A stretch of 64,000 nucleotides of DNA from Streptomyces pilosus (GTDB lineage: Bacteria; Actinomycetota; Actinomycetes; Streptomycetales; Streptomycetaceae): assembly GCF_014649835.1 (NCBI RefSeq), contig NZ_BMTU01000004.1, positions 186,001-250,000 of the forward strand. Direction: 5' to 3'. The position numbers were made by a program, and so were the translations under genes. Shown here piece after piece: positions 27,146-38,272 of this stretch. Every line of letters begins with the position of its first letter. Within the stretch, counting starts at the first letter, position 1. The notes beneath the pieces are model-generated. The model was given only the letters and a program-made list of their open reading frames with translations, made no database searches and was not told the origin of the DNA.

Positions 27146-27978
27146 CAGCTCTTCACCGCCCCGGCGAGCATGCCGCCCGTGATCCGCCGCTGGATGATCG
27201 CGAAGACGACCAGGGAGGGCAGCGTCGCGAGGAACGCGGCGGCCGCCAGCGGACCGAGGTCGGCGACGCCCTCGGCCCCGATGAAGTGCGTGAGGATCAC
27301 CGGAAGGGTCTGCTTCTCCGGCGACTTGAGCAGGACGAGGGCGAAGAAGAACTCGTTCCACGCGGTGACGAACGCGAACAGCGCGGTCGCCACGATCCCC
27401 GGCGCGAGGAGCGGTCCGGTCACCGACAGCAGGATCCGCAGCCGCCCGGCCCCGTCGACGGCCGCCGCCTCCTCCAGTTCGGCCGGTACGGCGCGGACGT
27501 ACCCGGTGAGCATCCACAGGGCGAAGGGCAGCGTCCAGACGACGTACACCAGCACCAGTCCGGGGAGCGAGTCGATCAGGCGCAGGTTCTTCAGCACCAG
27601 GAACAGCGGGACGATCAGCAGGACGAACGGGAACGCCTGGCTGACCACCACCCAGCCGGCGGCGGCCTTGGCGAGCGCGGTGCGGTGCCGGGCCGTCACG
27701 TAGGCGGTCGGGGTGGCGACGACGACGGCGACGACCGCCGCCGCGAGCGCGGCGAGCAGGGAGTTGAGCGCGGCCCGCAGCAGCGGCTGTTCGCCGAAGG
27801 CCTGCCGGAAGTTGGCGAGGGTGGGGTCCCGGGGGATCCAGGTCGGGTGCAGGGCGGCCAGCTCGGCCGGGGGCTTGAAGGCGGTGGAGACCAGCCAGAG
27901 GAACGGGAAGGCCAGGAACACCAGGTACGCGAGCAGCGCGGCGTACTGTCCGGCGCGGGCGGCGGCGGAGGTCCTCAT
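27145..27978 (-). CDS. Sugar ABC transporter permease, MalG-like
   Basis: 277-residue permease with six helices and the EAA loop EEAAAVDGAGRLRILLSVTGPLLAPGIVATALFAF; AWNEFFFALVLLKSPEKQTLPVIL is characteristic of the MalG/LacG branch. Its start overlaps the stop of the upstream permease and its stop shares bases with the start of the binding protein gene (ATGA). Confidence 0.9.
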   Translation of the reverse strand: MRTSAAARAGQYAALLAYLVFLAFPFLWLVSTAFKPPAELAALHPTWIPRDPTLANFRQAFGEQPLLRAALNSLLAALAAAVVAVVVATPTAYVTARHRTALAKAAAGWVVVSQAFPFVLLIVPLFLVLKNLRLIDSLPGLVLVYVVWTLPFALWMLTGYVRAVPAELEEAAAVDGAGRLRILLSVTGPLLAPGIVATALFAFVTAWNEFFFALVLLKSPEKQTLPVILTHFIGAEGVADLGPLAAAAFLATLPSLVVFAIIQRRITGGMLAGAVKS

Positions 27979-28922
27979 GCCGTGTCACCCGCCCGGAGCC
28001 GGCCGGCGAGGAAGACGGCCAGCGCGACCGAGATCGCGGCGACCATGACACAGCCCATCGCCGCGGCGTAGCCGAACTGGCCGTAGCGGAAGGCCTCCTC
28101 GTAGGCGAACAGCATGGGCAGCCGGGTCCGCCCGCCGGGTCCGCCGTTGGTCAGCACGTAGACCAGGGCGAAGGAGTTGAAGTTCCAGATCAGGTTGAGC
28201 GCGGTGATGGCGAGGGCGACGGGGCGGAGGGCGGGCCAGGTGACCGTGCGGAAGCGGCGCCAGGCGCCGGCGCCGTCCACGGCCGCCGCCTCGTGCAGCT
28301 CGCGCGGGGTGTTCTGCAGCCCGGCGAGGAGCGCCACCGTGGTCTGGGGCATGCCGGCCCACACGCCGACGACGATCACCGCGGGCAGGGCGGTGGCGAG
28401 CCCGCTGAGCCAGTCCCGGCCGTCGCCCAGGCCGAGGTCGCGCAGCGTCTCGTTGAGGAGGCCGGCGTCCGGGTTGTAGACGATCCGCCACATGATGCCG
28501 ACGACCACCTCGGGCATCGCCCACGGGACGATCGCGAGGGCGCGGGCGAGCGGGCGCAGCCTCAGATCCCGGTCGAGCAGCAGGGCCAGGCCGAGGGCCA
28601 GCAGGAACTGCGGCACCGTCACCCCGACCGCCCAGACCAGGCCGATGCGGAACGACTCCCAGAACAGGGTGTCCTGCAGGAGGTCCCGGAAGTTGAGCGT
28701 GCCGATCCACCGGGTGGGCTCGGTGCGGCCGGACTGGGCGTCGGTGAAGGCCAGCAGGATGCCGTGGAGCAGCGGGCCGACGCTGAGGACGAGGATCGGG
28801 ATCAGCGCGGGCAGCACCAGGAACCACGGACCGTGGTCGACGGCGCGGCCCCGTGCGCGCTTCGGGCCGGGCGCGCGGGGCGCGCGGGGCCCGGGTCTCC
28901 TCGCCTCGGTCACCGGTGTCAA
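27975..28922 (-). CDS. Sugar ABC transporter permease, MalF-like (TTG start)
   Basis: 315-residue permease with a basic N-terminal tail (~30 residues), six helices and the EAA loop HEAAAVDGAGAWRRFRTVTWPALRPVALAI. FNSFALVYVLTNGGPGGRT is typical of the MalF/LacF branch. The TTG at 28922 is favoured because aaaggggc lies eight bases upstream on this strand; an in-frame GTG at 28913 is the alternative and would be less well placed. First gene of the operon; no regulator is adjacent. The 28923-29085 gap holds the divergent start region, with ttgacg (28989-28984) as a weak -35. Confidence 0.88.
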   Translation of the reverse strand: MTPVTEARRPGPRAPRAPGPKRARGRAVDHGPWFLVLPALIPILVLSVGPLLHGILLAFTDAQSGRTEPTRWIGTLNFRDLLQDTLFWESFRIGLVWAVGVTVPQFLLALGLALLLDRDLRLRPLARALAIVPWAMPEVVVGIMWRIVYNPDAGLLNETLRDLGLGDGRDWLSGLATALPAVIVVGVWAGMPQTTVALLAGLQNTPRELHEAAAVDGAGAWRRFRTVTWPALRPVALAITALNLIWNFNSFALVYVLTNGGPGGRTRLPMLFAYEEAFRYGQFGYAAAMGCVMVAAISVALAVFLAGRLRAGDTA

Positions 28923-29085
28923 GCGATCAGCCCCTTTGCGCGGCGCGGGTGGGCCCGGTCATGGTCGTGAAGGCGGTCTGCCTCGTCAAGGCACCGCGCA
29001 CACCGCCCCACCTGTGGCAATGCGAGACTGACCGGCGGATGGCCGGAACCCGGCGGTCGGACGCGGACGGACATGGAGGGGACGA

Positions 29086-29949
29086 ATGGACGAGGCACGG
29101 GCGCGGGAGGTGCTCGCGGCGGCCGGGGTGCTGCCCGGCGGGGCACGGGACGCGCGGCTCCTCGCCCTCGGCGAGAACGCGGTGTTCGCCGCCGGTGGGC
29201 TGGCCGTCAAGGTCGGCCGCGATCCCGAGCTGCTGGAGCGGGCCCGGCGGGAACTGGACGTCGCGCGGTGGCTGGCGGCGGAGGGCGTGCCCGCGGTGCG
29301 GGCGGCCGAGCCCGAGGCGCTGCTGGTGGAGGGGCACCCGGTGACCGTGTGGCACCGGCTGCCGGAGGCGGTGCGGCCGACGGAGCCGGCGGATCTGGCC
29401 GGACTGCTGCGGCAGGTCCACGCGCTGCCCGCTCCGCCCTTCGCCCTGCCGCCCCGCGACCTGCTGGGCGGCGTGGAACGCTGGCTGCGCCTGGCGGGCG
29501 ACACGGTCGATCCGGCGGACGCGGCCTATCTGCGCGAGCGGCGCGACGGCTTCGCCGCGGCCGCGGCGGCGCTGACGCCGGAGCTGCCGCCGGGGCCCGT
29601 CCACGGTGACGCGCTGCCCCGCAACGTGCACGTCGGGCCGGACGGACCGGTGCTGATCGACCTGGAGACCTTCTCGGCGGACCTGCGCGAGCACGACCTG
29701 GTGGTGATGGCGCTCTCCCACGACCGCTACGGGTTGCCGGACGAGGCGTACGCCTCCTTCACCGGGACCTACGGCTGGGACGTGCGCGCCTGGGAGGGGT
29801 GTTCGGTGCTGCGGGGCGCGCGGGAGACCGCCAGCTGCGCCTGGGTCGCCCAGCACGCGCCGGGCAACCCCAGGGCCCTGGCGGAGTTCGAACGCCGGGT
29901 GGCGTCGCTGCGGGACGGCGACGAGACGGTCCGCTGGTACCCCTTCTGA
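29086..29949 (+). CDS. APH/choline kinase-like phosphotransferase
   Basis: 287-residue kinase-fold protein of the aminoglycoside phosphotransferase family. The catalytic loop PVHGDALPRNVHV (H-x-D-x4-N intact) and the metal-binding VLIDLETFS are present, with AVKVGRDPELLERARRELDVARWL as the ATP-binding lysine strand. Substrate unknown: members phosphorylate antibiotics or small metabolites. It is divergent from the sugar transporter operon and converges with the exonuclease gene. Confidence 0.85.
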   Translation: MDEARAREVLAAAGVLPGGARDARLLALGENAVFAAGGLAVKVGRDPELLERARRELDVARWLAAEGVPAVRAAEPEALLVEGHPVTVWHRLPEAVRPTEPADLAGLLRQVHALPAPPFALPPRDLLGGVERWLRLAGDTVDPADAAYLRERRDGFAAAAAALTPELPPGPVHGDALPRNVHVGPDGPVLIDLETFSADLREHDLVVMALSHDRYGLPDEAYASFTGTYGWDVRAWEGCSVLRGARETASCAWVAQHAPGNPRALAEFERRVASLRDGDETVRWYPF

Positions 29950-29965
29950 GGCCGTGCCGGACGGC

Positions 29966-30688
29966 TCAGACCCGCTCCCCCGCCGGCTGCCGCAGCGGCC
30001 AGGTGCCGTCGACCACCGCGCCCGCGTCGCCCTTGCGGCGCAGGAACTCCTGGAAGTCCGCCGCCCAGGCCGCGTACCACTCGATCTGCCGGCGGTGCAG
30101 TTCCGCCGGTCCGAGGGCCGCGACCTTGGGGTGGCGGCCGGCTATCGCGCAGGCCAGCCGGGCCGCGGCGAGGGCGTCGGCGGTCGCGTCGTGCGCCGTG
30201 TCGAGGACGACCCCATACTCCGCGCAGACCGCTTCGAGGTTGCGCTTGCCGCGCCGGTAGCGGTCGACGGAGCGGTCGATGGTGTACGGGTCGATGACCG
30301 GTGCGGGGTCCGTGCCGCCCAGCCGGTCCCGCAGGGACGGCAGCCCGTGGCGCCGCAGTTCCGCGGAGAGCAGGGTGAGGTCGAAGGCGGCGTTGTAGGC
30401 GACGACCGGGACGCCCGTCTTCCAGTAGGCCGTGAGGACACCGGCGATGGCGTCGGCGACCTGGTCGGCGGGGCGGCCCTCGGCGGCCGCCCGCTCGGTA
30501 CTGATGCCGTGCACCGCCACCGCGTCCTCGGGGATCGGCACGCCCGGGTCGGCCAGCCACTCGCGGCGGCCCATCGGCTCCCCCGCCCTGACCTCGATCA
30601 CGGCACCCGTCACGATGCGTGCCTCGCGCGGGTCGGTCCCCGTCGTCTCCAGGTCGAAGCCGATCAGCAGCTCCCGGTGCCAGCCCAT
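29966..30688 (-). CDS. DEDDh 3'-5' exonuclease (DnaQ/epsilon-like)
   Basis: 240-residue exonuclease with motif I FDLETTG (Asp12, Glu14), the conserved HGISTE, motif II VVAYNAAFDLTLL, and motif III around DTAHDATADALAAARL with the catalytic histidine. This is the standalone DnaQ-like family that trims DNA or RNA ends; it is not the replicative epsilon subunit by context. The ATG at 30688 has aaggggg at a suitable distance on this strand; upstream codons give no better start. Likely downstream of the HEPN gene on the same strand. Confidence 0.88.
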   Translation of the reverse strand: MGWHRELLIGFDLETTGTDPREARIVTGAVIEVRAGEPMGRREWLADPGVPIPEDAVAVHGISTERAAAEGRPADQVADAIAGVLTAYWKTGVPVVAYNAAFDLTLLSAELRRHGLPSLRDRLGGTDPAPVIDPYTIDRSVDRYRRGKRNLEAVCAEYGVVLDTAHDATADALAAARLACAIAGRHPKVAALGPAELHRRQIEWYAAWAADFQEFLRRKGDAGAVVDGTWPLRQPAGERV

Positions 30689-30819
30689 GGGCTGCCCCCC
30701 TTCTGTGTGGTGCGTTCCCCCAGTGATCTCCACCCTGCCACGCGCCACTGACAATCAGAGGGTCGCATTCCGCTTGGCGGTCGCGGCGAATCCCCGCATC
30801 CGGCCCGGGAAGGGGGAGT

Positions 30820-32061
30820 TCACGACACAGGCCGCGAATCCGCCCACATCAGCTCGAACTCCTCACGGTAGGTGGGGAAGAGTCCACCCTCCTCGACCTC
30901 GCCCGGCTTGACCACCTTCGTCCCGTTGCGCAGCACCAGCACGGGCGCCTCCATCCCCCGGGCGCGCCGCAGGTGGTTCTGCACGACCGCGACGCCGTCC
31001 GACCCGTCGCCGTCCACCAGGTAGGCGGTGCAGCGGGGCGTCTCGTCGTAGACCTGGATCTCGAAGGCGCCCGGGTCACGCAGCCGGGACCGGACCCGCC
31101 GCATGTGGAGGATGTTCATCTCGACGGCGCGGCCGAGCTCGCCGCGCTTGATGCCGAGTTCGCGCTCGCGGCGCTTGACCGCGCTGGAGGCCGGGTTCAG
31201 GAACAGCAGGCGCACCCGGCAGCCGGACTCGGCGAGCCGGACCAGACGGCGCCCCGAGAAGTTCTGCACCAGCAGGTTGAGCCCGATGCCGATGGCGTCC
31301 AGGCGGCGGGCCCCGCCGAAGATGTCCTCGGCCGGGAACCGGCGCAGCAGCCGCACCCGGTCGGGGTGGACGGCGACCACGTCGGCGTACCGGTCACCGA
31401 CCAGGTCCTCCACCGCGTCGACGGGCAGCCGGCGCGCCGACGGCACGTCGCCGCCCGCGCCGAGCATCTCCAGCAGCCGCGCGGAGGCCCGCTCCGCCTG
31501 GTTCAGCACCGCCTCGGACAGCGCCCGGTTGCGGGAGACCACGTTGCGGGTGACCTCCAGCTCGTCCAGGGCCAGTTCCACGTCCCTGCGGTCGTCGAAG
31601 TACGGCGCGAAGCAGGGCCAGTGCTGGACCATCAGCTCGCGCAGCTGCGGCAGCGTGAGGAAGGACAGCACGTTGTCGTCGGCCGGGTCGAGCAGATAGC
31701 CCTTGCGGCGGCTGACCTCGCGCACGGCGACCGCGCGCTGCACCCACTCCTGCCCGGCGGGCCCGGCCGCGGCCACCACCCAGTCGTCGCCGTGCACCGG
31801 CTCGTAGACGGGGCGCAGCACGGCGGCGACGACCGAGCGCAGCCGCTGCTCCACCAGGTTCAGCCAGATGTAGGCGCGGCCGGCCCGCTGCGCGCGGGTG
31901 CGCACCTCGCGCCAGGCGTCCGCGTCCCAGTCCAGCTCCGGCCCGATCGAACCCGCGTCCATCGGCCGCGCCAGGGACACCGCACCGGGCGGGACGTCCG
32001 TGGAGCTGCTCCCCTCGTGACCCTCGTCACCAGGGGGCAGTTCCAGCCCTCCCGACCCCAC
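30820..32061 (-). CDS. SAV2148-family HEPN domain protein
   Basis: 413-residue protein of a family confined, to my knowledge, to Streptomyces and relatives. The GTG at 32061 gives the VGSGGLELPPGDEGHEGSS start usual for the family; a longer frame to 32166 lacks this pattern. Residues ~45-200 form an all-alpha HEPN-like region with LDELEVTRNVVSRNRAL; the Arg-Asn pair is kept (172-173) but the histidine expected of active HEPN ribonucleases is Arg177. The C-terminal half (FGGARRLDAIGIGLNLLVQNFSGRRLV...RLLFLNP) resembles PLD-like DUF5919 modules without an HKD motif. A role in stress or RNA binding is conjecture. Confidence 0.8.
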   Translation of the reverse strand: MGSGGLELPPGDEGHEGSSSTDVPPGAVSLARPMDAGSIGPELDWDADAWREVRTRAQRAGRAYIWLNLVEQRLRSVVAAVLRPVYEPVHGDDWVVAAAGPAGQEWVQRAVAVREVSRRKGYLLDPADDNVLSFLTLPQLRELMVQHWPCFAPYFDDRRDVELALDELEVTRNVVSRNRALSEAVLNQAERASARLLEMLGAGGDVPSARRLPVDAVEDLVGDRYADVVAVHPDRVRLLRRFPAEDIFGGARRLDAIGIGLNLLVQNFSGRRLVRLAESGCRVRLLFLNPASSAVKRRERELGIKRGELGRAVEMNILHMRRVRSRLRDPGAFEIQVYDETPRCTAYLVDGDGSDGVAVVQNHLRRARGMEAPVLVLRNGTKVVKPGEVEEGGLFPTYREEFELMWADSRPVS

Positions 32062-32276
32062 CCGCGCACCGCCTTCCGCTCCCCCGAGCACTCCCGTCCC
32101 GACGATCAAGGAGAGTACTCCGCCAGTGGCACACGGTGCAGCCCGATGGGCCGGGTCGTTTCCCAACTTCCCGTATCCGCGCGATCGTTCCGTCCGTCCG
32201 GCGCGCGGGAGTGAGCGGATTCATAGCGAGTCCGGCGTGTGCGCGGTCGTGGGCGGCCGGGTGTGGGTAGAAGGTT

Positions 32277-32305
32277 GTTCCCGCCTTTCGGGGAGACACG
32301 GGAAC
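32277..32305. promoter_or_regulatory. Inverted repeat upstream of glgX
   Basis: Perfect 7-bp arms gttcccg (32277-32283) and cgggaac (32299-32305), 53 bp before the glgX ATG, in the 296-bp divergent region between the HEPN gene and glgX. Could be an operator or a leader hairpin. Confidence 0.35.
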
Positions 32306-32357
32306 ACTCGGAGCCAAGGCGCCCCACCGGCGCCGTACACCTGAAAGAGTCGCATCC

Positions 32358-34496
<2,139 letters not shown>

Positions 34497-34517
34497 CGGC
34501 CGGTACGGCGCCGTCCG

Positions 34518-34546
34518 GGGTCACCCGTCCGGGCGACGGGTGACCC
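34518..34546 (+). terminator. Hairpin terminator after glgX
   Basis: Perfect 12-bp stem gggtcacccgtc (34518-34529), five-base loop, complement 34535-34546. Confidence 0.75.
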
Positions 34547-34597
34547 GGTGACGCGGGCGATGACACGAAAGGCGGCCACGCGGGTACGTAAGCTCCC

Positions 34598-36946
34598 ATG
34601 ACCCCTAGGCGACCTGACCCGGCGGTGCCCACGGCCACGTACCGGCTGCAGCTGCAGCCCGGCTTCCCGTTCCGAGCGGCGGCGGACGCGGTGCCGTACG
34701 TGGCCTCGCTCGGCGTCTCCCATCTGCATCTGTCGCCCGTCCTGGAGGCCGTGCCCGGCTCGGCGCACGGCTACGACGTGGTGGACCACACGCGTGTGCG
34801 CGAGGAGCTCGGCGGCGAGGAGGGGCTGCGGGAGCTGGCCCGCACCGCGCGCGAGCACGGGCTGGGACTGGTCCTGGACATCGTCCCCAACCACATGGCG
34901 ATGTCCCCGCGCCACAACCGCGCCCTGTGGGAGGTGCTGCGCGACGGCCCCTCCTCGCGCTACGCGCGGTGGTTCGACATCGACTGGGAGGCCCAGGGCG
35001 GGCAGGTGCTGCTGCCGGTGCTCGGCGGGCCGCTCGGCACGGTGGCCGGCGACCTGAAGACGGACGGCGACGTGCTGCGCTACCACGACCACGCCTTCCC
35101 GCTGCGGGAGGGCACCGCGGGGCTGCCGCTGCCGCGGCTGCTCGACGCCCAGTGGTACCGGCCCGTGTGGTGGCGCCTGGCCCGCACCGAACTGAACTAC
35201 CGGCGGTTCTTCAGCATCTCCGAGCTGATCGGGGTCCGGGTGGAGGACCCGGAGGTGTTCGAGGCGACCCACGCGAAGATCTTCGAGCTGCTCCGGGAGG
35301 GGGTGGTCGACGGGCTGCGCGTCGACCACCCCGACGGCCTCGCCGACCCCGACGACTACCTGCGCCGGCTGCACGAGGCCACCGGCGGCCGGTGGACGGT
35401 GGTGGAGAAGATCCTCGCCGACGGTGAGCCGCTGCCGGCCTCCTGGCCGGTGGCCGGCACCACCGGCTACGACGCCCTGCGGCACGTGGACGGCCTGTTC
35501 ACCGACCCGGCCGGGTTCGGCGAGCTGCTCGGCCAGTACCGGAGCTTCGCCGCCCCGCAGCCGGACCGGGGCGGGGACTGGGACGCCACGGTGCGGCGGG
35601 CCGCGTACAAGGTCCTCACGCACGAACTGGCGACCGAGACGGACCGGCTCACCCGGGTGGCGGCCCGGCTGTGCGCGACCGCCGCGGAGACCGGGCTGCG
35701 CGACCGCGCGCCGTGGGCGCTGCGCACCGCCCTGCGCGAGCTGCTGGTGCGGATGGAGGTCTACCGCCCGTACGAGTCCGCCGACGCGGCGGCGGTGGTC
35801 ACCGAGGAGGCCGCCGCCGAGGCCCGGCCGGCCTTCACGGTCCCCGAGGAGGCCGGGGCGGTGGACGTCGTACGGGACCTGGTGCTCGGGCGGTACGGGG
35901 ACGGGCCGGCGCACGTGGAGTTCCGTACGCGGTTCGCGCAGACGTCCTCGGCGCTGCGGGCCAAGTCCGTCGAGGACACCGCGTTCTACCGGTACGTGCC
36001 GCTGCTGTCGGCGACGGAGGTGGGCGGGAACCCCGGCGACCCTGCGGTCTCCCCGGAGCGGTTCCACGCGTACTGCGCGCGCGTGCAGCGCGACTGGCCG
36101 GCCACCGGCACGGTCCTGTCGACGCACGACGCCAAGCGCAGCGCCGACGTGCGCGCGGCGCTGCACGTGCTCACCGAGTGCCCGGAGCGCTGGGCCGACC
36201 TCCTCACCGAGGTGACGCGCGGGGGCGAGGGCGTGCCGGACGCCCAGCTGGCGTGGGCGGCCTGGCAGACGGTGTTCGGGCTGGGGCCCGCGGAGGAGGA
36301 GCGGGTGCGGGAGGCACTGCTGAAGCACGTGCGCGAGGCGGGCCTGCACACCGCCTGGACGGAGCAGGAGCCCGCGTACGAGGAGGCGGTGGCCCGGTTC
36401 GTGGCGGCGGGGCCGTGCGGGGAGCCCGGCGAGCGGGTGGCGGCGCTGCGCGCGGCCCTGGAGCCGCACGTCCGGGCCAACGTGCTGGGCACCGCCCTGG
36501 TCCATCTGACGATGCCCGGGGTGCCGGACGTCTACCAGGGCACGGAGCGGGAGTACCGGGCCCTGGTCGACCCGGACAACCGGCGCCCCGTGCGGTTCGC
36601 CGCCGACGGGAGCGACAAGGAGGCGGTGACCCGGGCGGCGCTGGGGCTGCGGGCGCGGCGGCCGGACGTCTTCGGCGACACGGCGACGTACGAGCCGCTG
36701 GCCGCCGAGGGTCCCGCGGCGGCCCACTGCACCGCCTTCACGCGCTCCGGCGAGGTGCTCACGGCGGTGACTCGGCTGTCGCTCCGCCTGACGCGGGAGG
36801 GCGGCTGGCGCGACACCGTGCTGCCGCTCCCGCCGGGACGGTGGGCCGACGTGCTGGAGCCGGGACGGGAGCTCCGCGGGCGGGTGCCCGCGGACGAGCT
36901 CTTCGCGCGCCTGCCCGTGGCACTCCTGGAGCGTCTCCCGGACTGA
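34598..36946 (+). CDS. treY: (1->4)-alpha-D-glucan 1-alpha-D-glucosylmutase (maltooligosyltrehalose synthase)
   Basis: 782-residue GH13 enzyme that turns the reducing-end glucose of maltodextrins into a trehalose unit. It shows the family start PTATYRLQLQPGFPF, GYDVVDHTRVREELGGEEGLREL, VLDIVPNHMAMS, nucleophile region GLRVDHPDGLADPDDYLRRL and VDGLF, and C-terminal VPDVYQGTE. With glgX upstream and treZ 9 kb downstream it completes the TreYZ route. The ATG at 34598 lacks a good ribosome binding site but a gggtacgta element lies close upstream. Confidence 0.94.
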   Translation: MTPRRPDPAVPTATYRLQLQPGFPFRAAADAVPYVASLGVSHLHLSPVLEAVPGSAHGYDVVDHTRVREELGGEEGLRELARTAREHGLGLVLDIVPNHMAMSPRHNRALWEVLRDGPSSRYARWFDIDWEAQGGQVLLPVLGGPLGTVAGDLKTDGDVLRYHDHAFPLREGTAGLPLPRLLDAQWYRPVWWRLARTELNYRRFFSISELIGVRVEDPEVFEATHAKIFELLREGVVDGLRVDHPDGLADPDDYLRRLHEATGGRWTVVEKILADGEPLPASWPVAGTTGYDALRHVDGLFTDPAGFGELLGQYRSFAAPQPDRGGDWDATVRRAAYKVLTHELATETDRLTRVAARLCATAAETGLRDRAPWALRTALRELLVRMEVYRPYESADAAAVVTEEAAAEARPAFTVPEEAGAVDVVRDLVLGRYGDGPAHVEFRTRFAQTSSALRAKSVEDTAFYRYVPLLSATEVGGNPGDPAVSPERFHAYCARVQRDWPATGTVLSTHDAKRSADVRAALHVLTECPERWADLLTEVTRGGEGVPDAQLAWAAWQTVFGLGPAEEERVREALLKHVREAGLHTAWTEQEPAYEEAVARFVAAGPCGEPGERVAALRAALEPHVRANVLGTALVHLTMPGVPDVYQGTEREYRALVDPDNRRPVRFAADGSDKEAVTRAALGLRARRPDVFGDTATYEPLAAEGPAAAHCTAFTRSGEVLTAVTRLSLRLTREGGWRDTVLPLPPGRWADVLEPGRELRGRVPADELFARLPVALLERLPD

Positions 36947-36954
36947 CCCCGCGC

Positions 36955-36987
36955 CGGCACCGGCCGCCGCACCGCCGGCCGGTGCCG
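36955..36987 (+). terminator. Hairpin terminator after treY
   Basis: 12-bp stem cggcaccggccg (36955-36966) with complement 36976-36987, nine-base loop, eight bases after the stop, before the rsbR start. Confidence 0.75.
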
Positions 36988-37040
36988 CCCCGACGGGGTC
37001 GCGGCGGCTTGCCGTATCGTCTTCATGGCACATCGAATGA

Positions 37041-37907
37041 GTGTCTGATGGGGAAGACGTGAATACAGAGAGCAACATACGCCTGCTGGTCGACACCCTG
37101 ACCGGGCAGCGCGAGGAGTTCCTCGCCCAGTGGACCCGGACCGTCGGCGAGGACCTGCGCGGCAGGCTGAGCACGGCCGAACTCGGCCGGGAGCTGGCGG
37201 AACTGTACGACGCCGTCCTCACCGCCGTGGGCACCGGTTCCCTGGACAGCCGCGGCGAGCAGTTCGCGGAGACCCGCAGTCTGCTGGTCGAGCTGTCCCG
37301 CGACCGCGCCCGGCAGGGTTTCACACCCACCGAGACGGTCCGCAGCGTCTTCGCCCTGAAGGAGGTCCTGGAACCCTCCCTCACCGGGGACGCCGAGAGC
37401 GCGCGCGCCTATCTCCAGTTCGGCCGCCTGCTCGACGACCTCGGCATGCTGACCAGCGAAGCGTACCTGCGCACCCGTGAGGAGATCATCTCCTCCCAGG
37501 CCGAGCAGCTCCTGGAGCTGTCGACGCCGGTGGTCAAGCTGTGGGACGGCGTGGTGGGCGTCCCCCTGGTGGGCACCCTCGACAGCGCCCGCACCCAGGT
37601 CGTCATGGAGAAGCTGCTGCAGACCCTCGTCGACACCGACTCCACGCACGCCATCATCGACATCACCGGTGTGCCGACCGTCGACACCCAGGTCGCGCAG
37701 CACCTGCTGAAGACGGTGGTCGCGGCGCGCATGATGGGCGCCCAGTGCACCATCTCGGGCATCCGGCCGCAGATCGCCCAGACGATCGTGGCGCTCGGCA
37801 TCGAGTTCGGCGACATCCCCACCAACGCCTCGCTGTCGGACGCGCTGCGCCAGGCGCTGAAGGAAGTGGCGCTGGACGCCGAGGACGACGTACGGGGTCT
37901 CCTGTGA
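37041..37907 (+). CDS. rsbR: RsbR-type stressosome co-antagonist (STAS)
   Basis: 288-residue protein with an N-terminal all-helical RsbR-like sensor (residues ~10-150) joined by a coiled linker (REEIISSQAEQLLELSTPVV) to a C-terminal STAS domain. The STAS phosphorylation region IDITGVPTVDTQVAQHLL carries the threonines that RsbT phosphorylates in B. subtilis. GTG 37041 is used here; GTG 37059, just after ggggaaga, is an alternative start. First of six genes with 4-nt overlaps. The signal sensed by the N-terminal domain is unknown. Confidence 0.9.
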   Translation: MSDGEDVNTESNIRLLVDTLTGQREEFLAQWTRTVGEDLRGRLSTAELGRELAELYDAVLTAVGTGSLDSRGEQFAETRSLLVELSRDRARQGFTPTETVRSVFALKEVLEPSLTGDAESARAYLQFGRLLDDLGMLTSEAYLRTREEIISSQAEQLLELSTPVVKLWDGVVGVPLVGTLDSARTQVVMEKLLQTLVDTDSTHAIIDITGVPTVDTQVAQHLLKTVVAARMMGAQCTISGIRPQIAQTIVALGIEFGDIPTNASLSDALRQALKEVALDAEDDVRGLL

Positions 37908-38272
37908 CCGACCGCGTCCCCGTCCTCAAGATCGGCGAGGTCCTCCTGGTCTCCATCCAGACCGACCTGGACGACCAGATGGTGCTCGATCTCCAGGACG
38001 ACCTGTCCAACCGCATCGTCGCGACCGGCGCCAAGGGCGTCGTGATCGACATCTCCGCGCTGGAGATCGTCGACTCGTTCGTCGGGCGGATGCTGGCCCA
38101 CAACGCGGCCGTCTCACGCATCCTCGGCGCCGAGACGATCGTCGTCGGCATGCGGCCCGCGGTCGCGATGACCCTCGTCGAGCTCGGGCTGTCCATGAGC
38201 GGCGTGCGCACCGCCCTCAACCTGGAGCGCGGGCTCAAGCTGCTGCGGCGCATCGCCGCAGGCCGCGCATGA
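37904..38272 (+). CDS. rsbS: RsbS-type STAS scaffold/antagonist
   Basis: 122-residue single STAS domain. The phosphorylatable serine lies in IDISALEIVDSFVGRML, as in B. subtilis RsbS. With RsbR it should build the stressosome core and hold RsbT until phosphorylation. Start GTG 37904 overlaps the rsbR stop and its own stop overlaps rsbT. Confidence 0.93.
   Translation: MTDRVPVLKIGEVLLVSIQTDLDDQMVLDLQDDLSNRIVATGAKGVVIDISALEIVDSFVGRMLAHNAAVSRILGAETIVVGMRPAVAMTLVELGLSMSGVRTALNLERGLKLLRRIAAGRA

Noticed and set aside
28923..29085. LacI-type operator in the sugar transporter promoter region
   Set aside because: No convincing palindrome was found and no LacI gene lies next to the operon.
30820..32061. 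Toxin-antitoxin or abortive-infection system based on the HEPN protein
   Set aside because: No MNT or other antitoxin partner is adjacent, the catalytic His is missing, and the family looks chromosomal and conserved in Streptomyces.
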